NCBI RefSeq assembly: GCF_010894455.1 | Contig: NZ_JAAIXY010000003.1 | Span: 248,001-312,000, forward strand | Reading direction: 5' to 3' | Length of the DNA: 64,000 nucleotides | Source of the DNA: Myxococcus eversor | GTDB lineage: Bacteria > Myxococcota > Myxococcia > Myxococcales > Myxococcaceae | Shown: positions 10,327 through 19,918 of the stretch, piece by piece | Numbering within the stretch: the first letter of the stretch is position 1 | Layout: each line of letters opens with the position of its first letter | Notes under the pieces: model-generated | The model's input: only the letters and a program-made list of their open reading frames with translations | The model's database searches: none | What the model was told of the DNA's origin: nothing | Translations under genes and position numbers: made by a program

Positions 10327-12546
10327 TCAGCGCTTGATGCGCAGCACCTGGAAACCATTCCCCGCGCTTCCAAAGCCGCTCACGTTCTCCATCCGCACCA
10401 CCAGCTCCCCGGAGGGCAACACGCCCCACACGTCCGCGCGCGCCAGGTCGGCCCCGCTCATCCGCTCGTGGCGCCGCGCCTCCTGCCATGTCCGCGCATC
10501 TCCGCTGGTGAAGAGTCGGGCGGAGACGTCACCCGGCGCCTGCACGTCCCCCGCGCTGGACCAGGCCGTCCCCAGCACCCAGCCACCACCGGGCGCGGCG
10601 ACCAGCGAGTACGCGGGCCCCGGCAACTCCCGCACCGTACTCACCCGGCCATCCGCATACAGACGCAGCAGCTTCGGATGCTCGGGCTCGAACAACGTGG
10701 ACTGCCCGAGCAGCAACGAGCCATCCGCCATCGCCACGCCCGCCACCGCGTTCGCCCCGTAGCCCTGGAGCACCGTCGTCCACGTCCGTCCCCCATCCGT
10801 GGAGCGCAGCACCGCCGCCTGCGTCTTGTTGCTGCCCATCATCGCCCACAGCGCCCCCGTCACCGGGTCCGCGACGAGCGCATAGCCATGCCGGTGCGCG
10901 GTGAGCGTGGAGCGCACGGACCAGGTGGCTCCGCCATTCGTGCTCGCCCACACCCGCACCGGCGCGGAGGCCGAGGTGAAGGTCTGGTACTCGAGGAAGA
11001 ACCACGCGCCGCCCAGCTCCGCGAAGCTGCGCGGCCCCATCGCCCGGTAGCTGCCCAGGCTCACCTCGTCCTTCCACGTCAGCCCGCCATCCGTGGAGCG
11101 CTGGAGGGAGTACGCGCCGCCGTGGCTGGCCACCGCCACCAGCGTCCCGTTCGTCATCGCCGCCAGCGTCCATAGATTTCCCCCACCCTGTCCGCGCGCG
11201 GCCCAGCTCACCCCTCCATCCGTGCTCGCCATCAACCGCGAGCGGTCGCCGCCGGCCGCGAGTCCATACAGCGTGCCCGCGCCATCCACCGCGAGCAGCT
11301 CGTGGCTCGCGCCCGCGCGCACCAGCTCCAGCGTGAAGGGGTCTCCAGAGGGCTGCTCGTCCAGCGCCATCGCCACCCGCGACACGGTGCCTCGCGAGCT
11401 CGCGTCCACCGCCTCGCCGTACAGACACGGCGCCTCGGCGCTGCCCTCCGGCAGCACGTCCACCGCGTTGGGATAACCCTTGAACGTCACGTTTCCGGCG
11501 AGCGTCACCGCGTCGCCCAGGCCGCCGTCCGCCCCGAGGACGCGCACGCGCAGCTCGGTGTGTTGATTGAGCACCCGCATGCGGTTGTAGAAGATGTACA
11601 GCGTGTCGCCGACGCGGGTGGTGGCCGCCTGGAGCGCCCAGTCGCCCGTGCCCTCCACCAGCTTGCGCGGCCCGAAGGACGTCCCGTCGAAGCGCCGGTA
11701 ATACAGCCGCTCCGTCTCGTCCTTGTAGACCAGGTGCATGCCACCCTTGCCGTCCGCCACCGCGCTCAGCGCCGCGCCATGGTAGATGCCCTCGGAGAAG
11801 GCCTCGCGCACCGGCCCCCACGTGTCCACCGGGTCCGCGTCGGAGCGGATGCGCATGCGCGTGGGCACGAAGCCGTCATGCATGGCGTAGACGAAGACGA
11901 GCTTCGTCCCCACGCTCAGCAAGCGACCGCCGCCGCGCCGGTTGACCCTGTCCAGCACCTGGGGCGCCCCAAAGCCCTGCCCGCCGTTGGTGGACACCGC
12001 CACCACCGCGGTGGAGCCGCCATCCACCTCCACCCGGAAGGCCTGCACCCAGAAGCGCCCCTTCGAGTCGCGCGTCAACAGCGCCCGCGAGTAGCCCGTG
12101 CTGTCATCCGCCGCGTCCAGCACGCGCACCGCCGGCTCCGGCTGCCACGTGTCCGCCGAGGACTGGTAGCGCCACCACTGGAACCAGACGTCATGCCGCC
12201 GCGAGGGCGCCAGCTGCGGGCCCTCGTACGAATAGACGAGCGCCACGTCCCGCCCCACCGCCACCAGCTCCGCCCGGTCCGTGTGCGTGGAGTCCGGCTG
12301 GATGTCCCCCACCCGCCGCACGGTGCGCAGCCCGTCCTCGGAGCGGTACAGGACCAGCCCCCTGCCCTCCGAGCCACCGTGCTGGATGGCCACCAGGAGG
12401 CTGGGAGGACGACTTCCACCCGTGTCGACGTGAACGATGTGGCGCTGCGCCGGGAGCGTCAGGGCATTGCCCCCGCTCACCGGAACCAGCGCCGAGCCGC
12501 CCGCCGCCACTACCGCGGCGAGCAAGGCCCCAGCCAGCCCTGTCAT
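10327..12546 (-). CDS. Secreted Asp-box (BNR/sialidase-like) beta-propeller protein
   Basis: A 739-residue exported protein. The ATG at 12546 follows AGGGAGGG by 4 nt and opens a signal peptide (MTGLAGALLAAVVAAGGSA). At least four Asp boxes (S-x-D-x-G-x-T-W type) are visible in the C-terminal half: STDGGVSW, STDGGLTW, STNGGATW and STDGGRTW. These turn motifs occur in sialidases, VPS10/sortilin propellers and photosystem assembly proteins. I do not see the arginine triad layout that would prove sialidase activity, so the call is the fold only. The N-terminal half also has a repeated strand pattern, suggesting two propellers. Confidence 0.75.
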   Translation of the reverse strand: MTGLAGALLAAVVAAGGSALVPVSGGNALTLPAQRHIVHVDTGGSRPPSLLVAIQHGGSEGRGLVLYRSEDGLRTVRRVGDIQPDSTHTDRAELVAVGRDVALVYSYEGPQLAPSRRHDVWFQWWRYQSSADTWQPEPAVRVLDAADDSTGYSRALLTRDSKGRFWVQAFRVEVDGGSTAVVAVSTNGGQGFGAPQVLDRVNRRGGGRLLSVGTKLVFVYAMHDGFVPTRMRIRSDADPVDTWGPVREAFSEGIYHGAALSAVADGKGGMHLVYKDETERLYYRRFDGTSFGPRKLVEGTGDWALQAATTRVGDTLYIFYNRMRVLNQHTELRVRVLGADGGLGDAVTLAGNVTFKGYPNAVDVLPEGSAEAPCLYGEAVDASSRGTVSRVAMALDEQPSGDPFTLELVRAGASHELLAVDGAGTLYGLAAGGDRSRLMASTDGGVSWAARGQGGGNLWTLAAMTNGTLVAVASHGGAYSLQRSTDGGLTWKDEVSLGSYRAMGPRSFAELGGAWFFLEYQTFTSASAPVRVWASTNGGATWSVRSTLTAHRHGYALVADPVTGALWAMMGSNKTQAAVLRSTDGGRTWTTVLQGYGANAVAGVAMADGSLLLGQSTLFEPEHPKLLRLYADGRVSTVRELPGPAYSLVAAPGGGWVLGTAWSSAGDVQAPGDVSARLFTSGDARTWQEARRHERMSGADLARADVWGVLPSGELVVRMENVSGFGSAGNGFQVLRIKR

Positions 12547-12710
12547 GAATCCCTCCCTGAAAGCCCAGGGGGGACAATGTGGGCGACAGTGCGAAGAAGG
12601 AAGCCGCCCCGCACCCACGGGGCGCCCCATTCCTTCTCAAGTGAACGGGGCGCCTGTCAGCGGGTGCACGCTCACGCGAGCGCGGCCGTGCACCCTCGAA
12701 GCCCGCGAGA

Positions 12711-13493
12711 CTACTTCGTGCGGCGCTTCTTCGCCGGAGCGGCCACGCCCGCGTCCACCGGACCCGCGTCGGGAGCAGTCGCCTCGACCGCGGCGCCCTC
12801 CGCGCCCACGCCCGCGTCACCCACGCCCGCGTCGGCGCCCGCGGCACCCGCGCGCTGAACGGCCGGAGGCGGGTTGATGAGCTGGAGCGAGCCGAGGAAG
12901 CCGTCCGCCGCCGGAGCGCCGATGCTCGGGTTGAAGAGCACCAGCATGGTGTAGAGGCGCGGGCCCACCAGGTAGTTGCGCGCGCGCACCTCGCCGTTGG
13001 GCGAGGACACCGTGTAGGACTTGCCGGGGTAGCCGTCGAGCGTCAGCTCCTGCTCGTTGCTGACGGTGCCCTTGAGCTGGTTGGTGAGGCCGTCGCGGCC
13101 CTCGTTCAGGAACGCCTCGGGCGGCCGGCTGGCGACGACCTTCTCCGGGTAGTCCGCGATGCTGACCGAGTAGATGACGCCCTCGGGCGTCTGCAGCGAG
13201 TAGGCCGCCGTGGACACCTCGCCCGCGGGGATGTTGACCTTCTGGCGCTGGACCTGGGGCTGGCCCGGCATCTTGACGTTGAAGCCTTCCTCGGCGCTCA
13301 CGTCGGTGAGCTGCGGGGCCGCGGAGGCCGCCGGGTCTCCGCCCGTCTCTCCACCCTCGTTGGGCAGCTCCTCAATCGTGGACGACGCCTCACCGGAGTT
13401 GGCGCTGCTGTCGGTCTTCTGCTGACTGACGCACGCGAGGGAAATCAGCGCGAGGGTGGCAATGGAGGCAAGGAGGCGGGACAACGAAGGCAT
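12711..13493 (-). CDS. Hypothetical lipoprotein with Ala/Asp-rich tail
   Basis: A 260-residue lipoprotein with lipobox LISLAC (Cys21). A Ser/Glu/Gly-rich linker runs to residue 65, then a compact domain (about 66-215) begins EEGFNVKMPGQPQVQRQ. This resembles small myxobacterial domains whose strands end in GYPGKSYTVSSPNGEVRARN, and it includes one VILYSVSIADY-like strand (VIYSVSIADYPE). The tail is Ala/Gly/Asp-rich with repeated DAGV units and ends in basic KKRRTK. No catalytic motif is visible. It probably faces the periplasm or cell surface. It lies downstream of the liv operon on the same strand, 193 nt from the livF stop with a hairpin between. Confidence 0.7.
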   Translation of the reverse strand: MPSLSRLLASIATLALISLACVSQQKTDSSANSGEASSTIEELPNEGGETGGDPAASAAPQLTDVSAEEGFNVKMPGQPQVQRQKVNIPAGEVSTAAYSLQTPEGVIYSVSIADYPEKVVASRPPEAFLNEGRDGLTNQLKGTVSNEQELTLDGYPGKSYTVSSPNGEVRARNYLVGPRLYTMLVLFNPSIGAPAADGFLGSLQLINPPPAVQRAGAAGADAGVGDAGVGAEGAAVEATAPDAGPVDAGVAAPAKKRRTK

Positions 13494-13656
13494 GGGCGCG
13501 CTTCCTGAAATGAGTTTTGGGAGGGTTTGAACGCGGTGCGTCGGACGACGCTAGACGAACTGCTCGACTTCTGACTACCCGAGATTCCATCCCCCGCCAG
13601 TTTCCAGGTGTCACCAGGACCCCGGAACCGTCGGCGGCAGGACGGACACAGTGCGC

Positions 13657-13682
13657 CCGGAGGCGGAAAATCGGCCTTCCGG
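13657..13682 (-). terminator. Hairpin after livF
   Basis: CCGGAGGC (13657-13664) pairs with GCCTTCCGG (13674-13682) with one bulged base and a 9-nt loop. It starts 4 nt after the livF stop on the minus strand and probably ends the liv operon. There is no T-tract. Confidence 0.4.
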
Positions 13683-13686
13683 GAGA

Positions 13687-14442
13687 CTACTCGCCCAGAT
13701 AGGCGCGACGCACCTCCGCGCTCTCCAGGAGCGCCTTGCCAGGGCCGGCCATCACCACCTCGCCCGTCTCCAGCACGTAGCCGTAGTGGGCGGAGTTGAG
13801 GGCCAGGTGGGCGTTCTGCTCCACGAGGAGCACGCTGACGCCCGCCTTGTTCACGTCGCGAAGGGTGCGGAAGATGGTCTCCGTCACCTGGGGCGCGAGG
13901 CCCAGCGAGGGCTCGTCCAGGAGCAGCAGCTGGGGACGGCTGAGCAGCGCGCGGGCGATGGCCAGCATCTGCTGCTCTCCGCCGGACAGCGTCCCGGCCA
14001 TCTGGTTGCGCCGCTCCTTGAGCACGGGGAAGAGCGTGAAGTTCTTCTCCATGTCCGCGCGGATGTCCGCGGTGTCCCGACGCAGGTACGCGCCCAGCTC
14101 CAGGTTCTCCAGCACGGTGAGGTTGGGGAAGATGCCGCGCCCTTCCGGCGCGTGCGCCATGCCCCGGGGCACCAGCTGGTGCGCCTTGAGGGACGTGGTC
14201 TCCTGCCCGCCGAAGTGGATGCGGCCCGCGCTCGCCTTGAGCATGCCGCTCACCGCGCGCAGGGTGCTCGTCTTGCCCGCGCCGTTGGCGCCGATGAGGG
14301 CGACGACTTCACCCTTGCCCACCGACAACGACACACCCCGGAGGGCTTGGATGGCGCCGTAGTGGACCTTGATGCCCTCCACCGTCAGCAGGGGAGCAAA
14401 GGCCTGGCGCTCGCCCAGAATCTTCACCTGCGCGTCGCTCAC
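13687..14442 (-). CDS. livF: Branched-chain amino acid ABC transporter, ATP-binding protein LivF
   Basis: A 251-residue cytoplasmic ATPase of the LIV importer. Walker A is LIGANGAGKTST, the signature is LSGGEQQMLAIARAL, and Walker B is LLLLDEPSLGL followed by the switch His region LLVEQNAHLAL. The MxVHYGAIQALRGVSL-type opening and the VEQN (not VEHD) after Walker B separate LivF from LivG. It is the last gene of the operon; its ATG overlaps the livG stop by 4 nt, so translation is probably coupled. Confidence 0.95.
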   Translation of the reverse strand: MSDAQVKILGERQAFAPLLTVEGIKVHYGAIQALRGVSLSVGKGEVVALIGANGAGKTSTLRAVSGMLKASAGRIHFGGQETTSLKAHQLVPRGMAHAPEGRGIFPNLTVLENLELGAYLRRDTADIRADMEKNFTLFPVLKERRNQMAGTLSGGEQQMLAIARALLSRPQLLLLDEPSLGLAPQVTETIFRTLRDVNKAGVSVLLVEQNAHLALNSAHYGYVLETGEVVMAGPGKALLESAEVRRAYLGE

Positions 14443-15338
14443 GCCGCTCCTCCGTGGCTCTCCAGGTAGCTGTCACCCAGATACGCCTCGATGACCTTCC
14501 GGTCGCTTCGCACCTCGGCCGGAGCGCCTCGGGCAATCGTCTCACCGTGGTCCAGCACGGTGATTTGCTCGCAGATGCCCATCACCAGCTTCATGTCGTG
14601 CTCAATCACCAGCACGCCCAGCTTGAAGTCGTCGCGCAGCTTGCGGATGAGGACCATCAGGTCCGCCTTCTCGCGCGTGTTCATGCCGGCGGCGGGCTCG
14701 TCCAACAGCAGCACGCGGGGCTGGCTGCCCAGCGCACGCGCGATTTCCAGCCGGCGCTGCTCGCCGTAGGGGAGGTTGCGCGCCTCCTCGTCGCGGCGGT
14801 GCGACAGGCCCATGACCTCCAGGAGGTGCTCGGCCTGCGCCGTCAGCCGCCGCTCCTCGCGCTGGAAGGACGGGGTGAGCAGGAGCGCCTTCCACCAGTC
14901 CGCGTAGTTGTGGCCCGCGTTCACCAGCTTCGCGCCCAGCCCCAGCCGGGACTGGTGCAGCGCCGTCTGCGCGCGGCAGGCCACCTTCACGTTGTCCAGC
15001 GCGGTGAGCGCGCGAAACAGGCGGATGTTCTGGAAGGTGCGCGCCACGCCCAGCAGGTTGATTTGGTGCGGCTTGCGTCCGTTCACCTTCGTGTCCCGGA
15101 CCAGCACCTGACCCTGGGAGGGCTGGTACACGCCGGTCAGCACGTTGAACGCGGTGGACTTGCCCGCGCCGTTGGGGCCGATGAGCCCCAGGAGGTCGCC
15201 CTGCTGGATGGAGAGGTGGAAGTCCGTCAGCGCCTTGAGGCCGCCGAACTGGATGCTCACCCCATCCGCCCGCAGGAGCGCGGGAGGAGACTTCGTGTCT
15301 GGCGAGGCGGGGGCCACCGGCTGTGCGTTCGCGCTCAC
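14439..15338 (-). CDS. livG: Branched-chain amino acid ABC transporter, ATP-binding protein LivG
   Basis: A 299-residue partner ATPase of LivF. Walker A is LIGPNGAGKSTAFNVL, the signature is the LivG-type LPYGEQRRLEIARAL, Walker B is VLLLDEPAAGMN, and the switch region is LVIEHDMKLVMGI. I choose the GTG at 15338: it overlaps the livM stop by 4 nt (GTGA) and follows GGGGG. A longer frame with a GTG at 15368 would overlap livM by 34 nt. The first 20 residues are an Ala/Pro-rich extension not usual in LivG. Confidence 0.94.
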   Translation of the reverse strand: MSANAQPVAPASPDTKSPPALLRADGVSIQFGGLKALTDFHLSIQQGDLLGLIGPNGAGKSTAFNVLTGVYQPSQGQVLVRDTKVNGRKPHQINLLGVARTFQNIRLFRALTALDNVKVACRAQTALHQSRLGLGAKLVNAGHNYADWWKALLLTPSFQREERRLTAQAEHLLEVMGLSHRRDEEARNLPYGEQRRLEIARALGSQPRVLLLDEPAAGMNTREKADLMVLIRKLRDDFKLGVLVIEHDMKLVMGICEQITVLDHGETIARGAPAEVRSDRKVIEAYLGDSYLESHGGAA

Positions 15339-16401
15339 GCGAGCCCCCTGCGCTTGCGAGGCAGCCACCGCGGCAGGACGTCCCAGATCTCCTTCGTGCC
15401 GAACAGGCCCTGGGGACGCGACAGCATCAGCACGACGAGCAGCAGGCCGTAGATGGGCATGCGAATCTGGTCCACCCGCTGCGCCAGGCTGCCCTCGGTG
15501 CCCAGCGCGCCGAACAGCGAGCGCATGCCTTCGGGCAAGAGCGTGAGGAAGATGGCCGCCACGACAGCGCCGGTGGTGGAGCCCAGGCCGCCCAGCACCA
15601 CCATGACGACGATTTCCATCGAGCGCACGAAGGTGAAGGAGCCGGGGTTGATGATGGGCACGAAGTGGGCGAACAGGCCGCCGGCGATGCCCGCGAAGAA
15701 CGAGGAGAAGACGAAGGAGCGGACCTTGTAGCCGGTGGTGTCCACGCCCATGGCCTCGGCGGCCACTTCATCCTCGCGGATGGCCCACAGGCTGCGGCCG
15801 TGGCTGGAGCCGGCGAGCCGCCGCGCCGCCAGCACGACGAGGAACACCCAGAAGAACACCATGCCCGGGCTGGAGTACTGGGGGATGCCCGACAGGCCCA
15901 GCGCGCGGCCGAACGCGTCCGTGTTCTGCACGAAGACGCGGATGATTTCGCCGAAGCCCAGCGTGACGATGGCCAGGTAGTCGCCGCGAAGGCGCAGCGA
16001 GGGCAGGCCCACCAAAAAGCCGCACAGCGCGGCGGCGACGCCCCCGACGAGCAAGGCCAGCATGAAGAGGACCTGGTCGCTGGCCGACACCGGCAGGAAC
16101 GACAGCGCCACCTCCTTGAGCTGCAGGGAGGTGTAGCCCGCGATGTACGCGCCCACGGCCATGAAGCCCGCGTGGCCGATGGAGAACTGGCCCGTCATCC
16201 CGTTCACGATGTTGAGGCTCACCGCGAGGATGATGTTCACCCCGACGACGGACAACAGATACGTGGCGAAGTCGGAGCCGGTGAGCGACCAGTGGAACAG
16301 CGCGAGCGTGGGAATCGCGATGAGCAGCGGGAGGATGCCGCGCAGCGCGGGAGGGACGAGGGACGGTGCCTCGGGGACGGGAAGCGCGGGGGATTGCATC
16401 G

Positions 16402-16405
<4 letters not shown>
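15335..16405 (-). CDS. livM: Branched-chain amino acid ABC transporter permease LivM
   Basis: A 356-residue inner-membrane permease with about eight to ten hydrophobic segments. LivM hallmarks are LAVSLNIVNGMTGQFSIGHA near residue 65 and GLPSLRLRGDYLAIVTLGFG near 165. The coupling segment is GRSLWAIREDEVAAEAMGV, which docks on the ATPases. The C-terminus is basic (LPRKRRGLA). The GTG at 16405 overlaps the livH stop by 4 nt; an ATG two codons later (16399) is equally possible, with GGAGAAG upstream. Confidence 0.94.
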
Positions 16406-17322
<917 letters not shown>

Positions 17323-18534
17323 TTAGGGAGAGATGGTCGTCACATACTGCGTCTTGCCGTCCCCGACCTTGAGGACGACGGCGGACTTCACGGCATTGCG
17401 ATTGTCATCCAGGGTGACGGTGCCCGCCACGCCTGGGAAGTCCTTCGTCTTCGCGATGGCATCCCGCACCGAGGGGCCACTCAAATCCTTGGCGCGCTTG
17501 AGCGCCTCCACCGCCACGCGGGCCGCGTCGTAGCCCAGCGCCGCCAGCGCGTCCGGCACGCCGCCGTACGCCGCCTTGTAGTCGGCGATGAACTTCTGCA
17601 CGCGGGGGTCCGGGTTGTCCGGCGAGTAGTGGTTGGAGAAGTAGCTGCCTTCAATCGCGCTGCCGCCCAGCTCGAAGAGCTTCTCGGAGTCCCAGCCGTC
17701 GCCGCCCATCAGCGGAACCTTGAGGCCCACCTCGCGGGCCTGGCGCGCGATGACGCCGACCTCGCTGTAGTAGCCCGGCACGTAGATGCCGTCCGGCTGC
17801 GTCTTCTTGATGGCGGTGAGCTGCGCGCGGTAGTCGGTGTCGCCCTGGCTGTAGCTCTCCGTGGTGGCGACCTTGCCGCCCATCTCCGTGAACTTGCGCG
17901 TGAAGACGTCCGACAGGTCGATGGAGTAGGCGCTCTTGTTGTCCTGGAGCACCGCCACCTTGCCCAGCTTCAGGTCCTCGCGGGCGAACTTCGCCATGAC
18001 GAAACCCTGGAACGGGTCGATGAAGCACACGCGGAAGATGTAGTCGCCCTTCTGCGTCACCGTGGTGTTGGTGGACGAGGGCGTAATCATGGGCACGCCC
18101 GCCGCCTGCGCCTTCTCCGCCATGGCCAGCGAGTTGGACGAGGCCACGTCGCCCAGGATGAGCACCACCTTGTCCTGCGTAATCAGGCGGGTGGCGGCCT
18201 GCGCGGCCTCCTCCGGCTTGCTCTGATTGTCGTAGACGCGGACGGCCAGCTTCTTGCCATTCACGCCGCCCGCGGCGTTGGCCTCCTTGAGCGCCAGCTC
18301 GATGCCGTTGCGCGTGGAGATGCCGAAGGTCGCCTGGCCACCGGTGAGCGCGCCCACCTGGCCCAGCAGGATGGTGTCGGAGCCCGCGGCGGGAGTCCCG
18401 GTCGCCGTGCTCCCGGACTGACCCTGCGCGGCCTGCGTGCCAGCCTCGCCGGAAGGAGTGGGCTGCGTCTTCTTCTCGCAGGCCGCCGCCATGACGGCGA
18501 GCGCGGCGAGCAGCATCGGGGCAAGGCGTCGCAT
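17323..18534 (-). CDS. livK: Branched-chain amino acid ABC transporter, substrate-binding lipoprotein
   Basis: A 403-residue substrate-binding protein of the Leu/Ile/Val type, anchored as a lipoprotein (AVMAAACEKK lipobox). A Ser/Thr/Gly/Gln-rich linker of about 30 residues separates the anchor from the two-lobe binding domain, which begins TILLGQVGALTGGQATFGIS. The segment LILGDVASSNSLAMAEKAQA carries the ligand-binding Ser expected near the hinge. The start ATG at 18534 follows GAGGAGGA by 9 nt. A TTG three codons earlier would leave no spacing. It is the first gene of livKHMGF and has its own promoter. Exact ligand (Leu, Ile, Val or other) is not decided by sequence. Confidence 0.93.
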   Translation of the reverse strand: MRRLAPMLLAALAVMAAACEKKTQPTPSGEAGTQAAQGQSGSTATGTPAAGSDTILLGQVGALTGGQATFGISTRNGIELALKEANAAGGVNGKKLAVRVYDNQSKPEEAAQAATRLITQDKVVLILGDVASSNSLAMAEKAQAAGVPMITPSSTNTTVTQKGDYIFRVCFIDPFQGFVMAKFAREDLKLGKVAVLQDNKSAYSIDLSDVFTRKFTEMGGKVATTESYSQGDTDYRAQLTAIKKTQPDGIYVPGYYSEVGVIARQAREVGLKVPLMGGDGWDSEKLFELGGSAIEGSYFSNHYSPDNPDPRVQKFIADYKAAYGGVPDALAALGYDAARVAVEALKRAKDLSGPSVRDAIAKTKDFPGVAGTVTLDDNRNAVKSAVVLKVGDGKTQYVTTISP

Positions 18535-18582
18535 GGGGAGCAATCCTCCTCAACAGGGGGTGCTGCGAGTCAAAGCCCCGGT

Positions 18583-18611
18583 TTTCTAGGGGAGCCCTCT
18601 CCATGGGTCAA
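18583..18611 (-). promoter_or_regulatory. Sigma-70-type promoter for the liv operon
   Basis: On the minus strand, TTGACC (18611-18606) and TAGAAA (18588-18583) are exactly 17 bp apart. The -35 box matches consensus at five of six positions and the -10 at four. Transcription would start near 18576, giving a 5' leader of about 40 nt before livK. Confidence 0.6.
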
Positions 18612-18973
18612 GCGCGCTGCCAGTCAGGCCCTCCGCTCACGTACCCTCCGTGCGGCGCGTCACGGGCCACAAAGACCCCACTCACCGTGGGAGAGCAGGG
18701 GGAGAGCGGGCGTCCGGTACACCCGTCCCACACCGCGCATGACGCGCCCACCGGGGGCGCCACGAGCCGCGCCCCGCGAGGAAGGCTTTTCGGCGGCGGA
18801 GCGACCGCCACACGCCGGGCGGGGGCAAGCAGCCCCGTTGGGGGCAACCACGGGACCGAGCCCCTCGCGCGCATGTCGCCATGGCACTGTTCATCCCCGG
18901 ACCTGTTCCCACCTTCCGGTTGATGGAGAGGTGGACCGCGCCCTCCATCCAGCCAGCAGGAGGAGAGCCAGCC
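18612..18973. other. Gene-free region between livK and the YsnF-like gene
   Basis: Apart from the livK promoter at its left end, this divergent intergenic region shows no coding frame with a plausible start and composition. Short open frames run through it on both strands but have Arg/Pro-rich shadow-type translations. The ribosome-binding site of the YsnF-like gene (AGGAGGAG) lies at its right end. No repeat or structured RNA stands out. Confidence 0.5.
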
Positions 18974-19852
18974 ATGTTCCAGCGCAAGGATGTCAGGGAA
19001 GGAATGGCCGTACGCAGCATCGACAACGAGAAGCTCGGCAAGGTCTTCGCCATCGGCGACGACGCATTCCACATCGAGAGGGGTCTGTTCTTCCCCAAGG
19101 ACTACCGGGTCGCGTTCTCGGAGGTGAGCGAGATTCGCGACGGGGAGGTGATTCTGAACCGGGGCAAGGACGCCCTCCAACAGGTCTCCGACGCCGAGCG
19201 CGCCAAGGGCACCGCCGGCGCGGGCATGGCGGCCGGGGCCATGGGCCTGGCCTCCGAGCGCACCACGAAGACGGAGACCCGTGTACGCAACGGGGACCCG
19301 GACATCTCCCGGGGCACCGTCACGCCGCTGCCGAGCGCCAACCTGGGCACGGACGCCAGCTACTCGGCCAACATGAGGGCGGACACCGACCTCAAGAGGA
19401 CCGACTCGCGCCTGGACAAGGAGCTGCGGCGGGACGACGACATCTCCATCCCCGTCCATCGGGAGAAGCTGTCCGTGGAGAAGCGCGACACCCAGGCGGG
19501 TGAGCTGCGCGTGCACAAGGACGTGGTGGAGGAGGAGGAAGTCGTCAAGGTCCCCCTGCGCCACGAGCGGGTCCGCGTGGAGCGCCGGGCGGTGACGACG
19601 GAGAGGCCCGCGGTGGGCGCGACGTTCAAGGAGGAGACCATCGTCGTCCCGCTCCATGCGGAAGAGGTGGACATCACCAAGCGCTCGGTCCTGGATGAGG
19701 AGGTCGTCATCCACAAGGACGTCGTCGAGGAGGAGCGCCGCATCACCGAGCGGGTGCGCCACGAGAACGTGGACATCCGCACCGAGGGCGAGGTCGACGC
19801 CCCCCGCACGCTCAACGCCCCCGACGACGACCCGTCGCTGCGCCGCTCCTGA
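18974..19852 (+). CDS. YsnF/AvaK-type stress protein (PRC-barrel plus DUF2382)
   Basis: A 292-residue protein. Residues 1-70 (MFQRKDVREGMAVRSIDNEK...) form a PRC-barrel-like domain. The C-terminal 150 residues are the YsnF/DUF2382 domain, built from repeated charged strands: DDISIPVHREKLSVEKR, then EEEEVVKVPLRHERVRVERR, then ETIVVPLHAEEVDITKRSVL, each about 40 residues. Relatives are stress-induced in Bacillus and Deinococcus groups; the biochemical role is unknown. The start ATG has an excellent AGGAGGAG site. The frame is open upstream to 18881, but that part has no site and shadow composition. A hairpin terminator follows the stop. Confidence 0.85.
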   Translation: MFQRKDVREGMAVRSIDNEKLGKVFAIGDDAFHIERGLFFPKDYRVAFSEVSEIRDGEVILNRGKDALQQVSDAERAKGTAGAGMAAGAMGLASERTTKTETRVRNGDPDISRGTVTPLPSANLGTDASYSANMRADTDLKRTDSRLDKELRRDDDISIPVHREKLSVEKRDTQAGELRVHKDVVEEEEVVKVPLRHERVRVERRAVTTERPAVGATFKEETIVVPLHAEEVDITKRSVLDEEVVIHKDVVEEERRITERVRHENVDIRTEGEVDAPRTLNAPDDDPSLRRS

Positions 19853-19855
19853 GGC

Positions 19856-19910
19856 GACGCCCGGGTCAGGCCGCCCGGGCTCCGCTCCTTCCGGAGTGGG
19901 GCCGGGCGTC
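19856..19910. terminator. Nested bidirectional hairpin between convergent genes
   Basis: GACGCCCGG (19856-19864) pairs with CCGGGCGTC (19902-19910). Inside, CCGCTCC (19882-19888) pairs with GGAGTGG (19893-19899) over a TTCC loop, with one G-T pair. It fills the 66-bp gap between the YsnF-like gene and the kinase gene, which face each other, and could stop transcription from both sides. Confidence 0.65.
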
Positions 19911-19918
19911 CGCCCCCA

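Noticed and set aside
10327-12546. Calling the Asp-box protein a sialidase
   Set aside because: Asp boxes alone do not prove sialidase; the catalytic Arg triad and Tyr/Glu pair could not be placed.
18603-18923. A 106-codon plus-strand frame between livK and the YsnF-like gene
   Set aside because: No ribosome-binding site, Gly/Pro/Arg-rich, overlaps the liv promoter.
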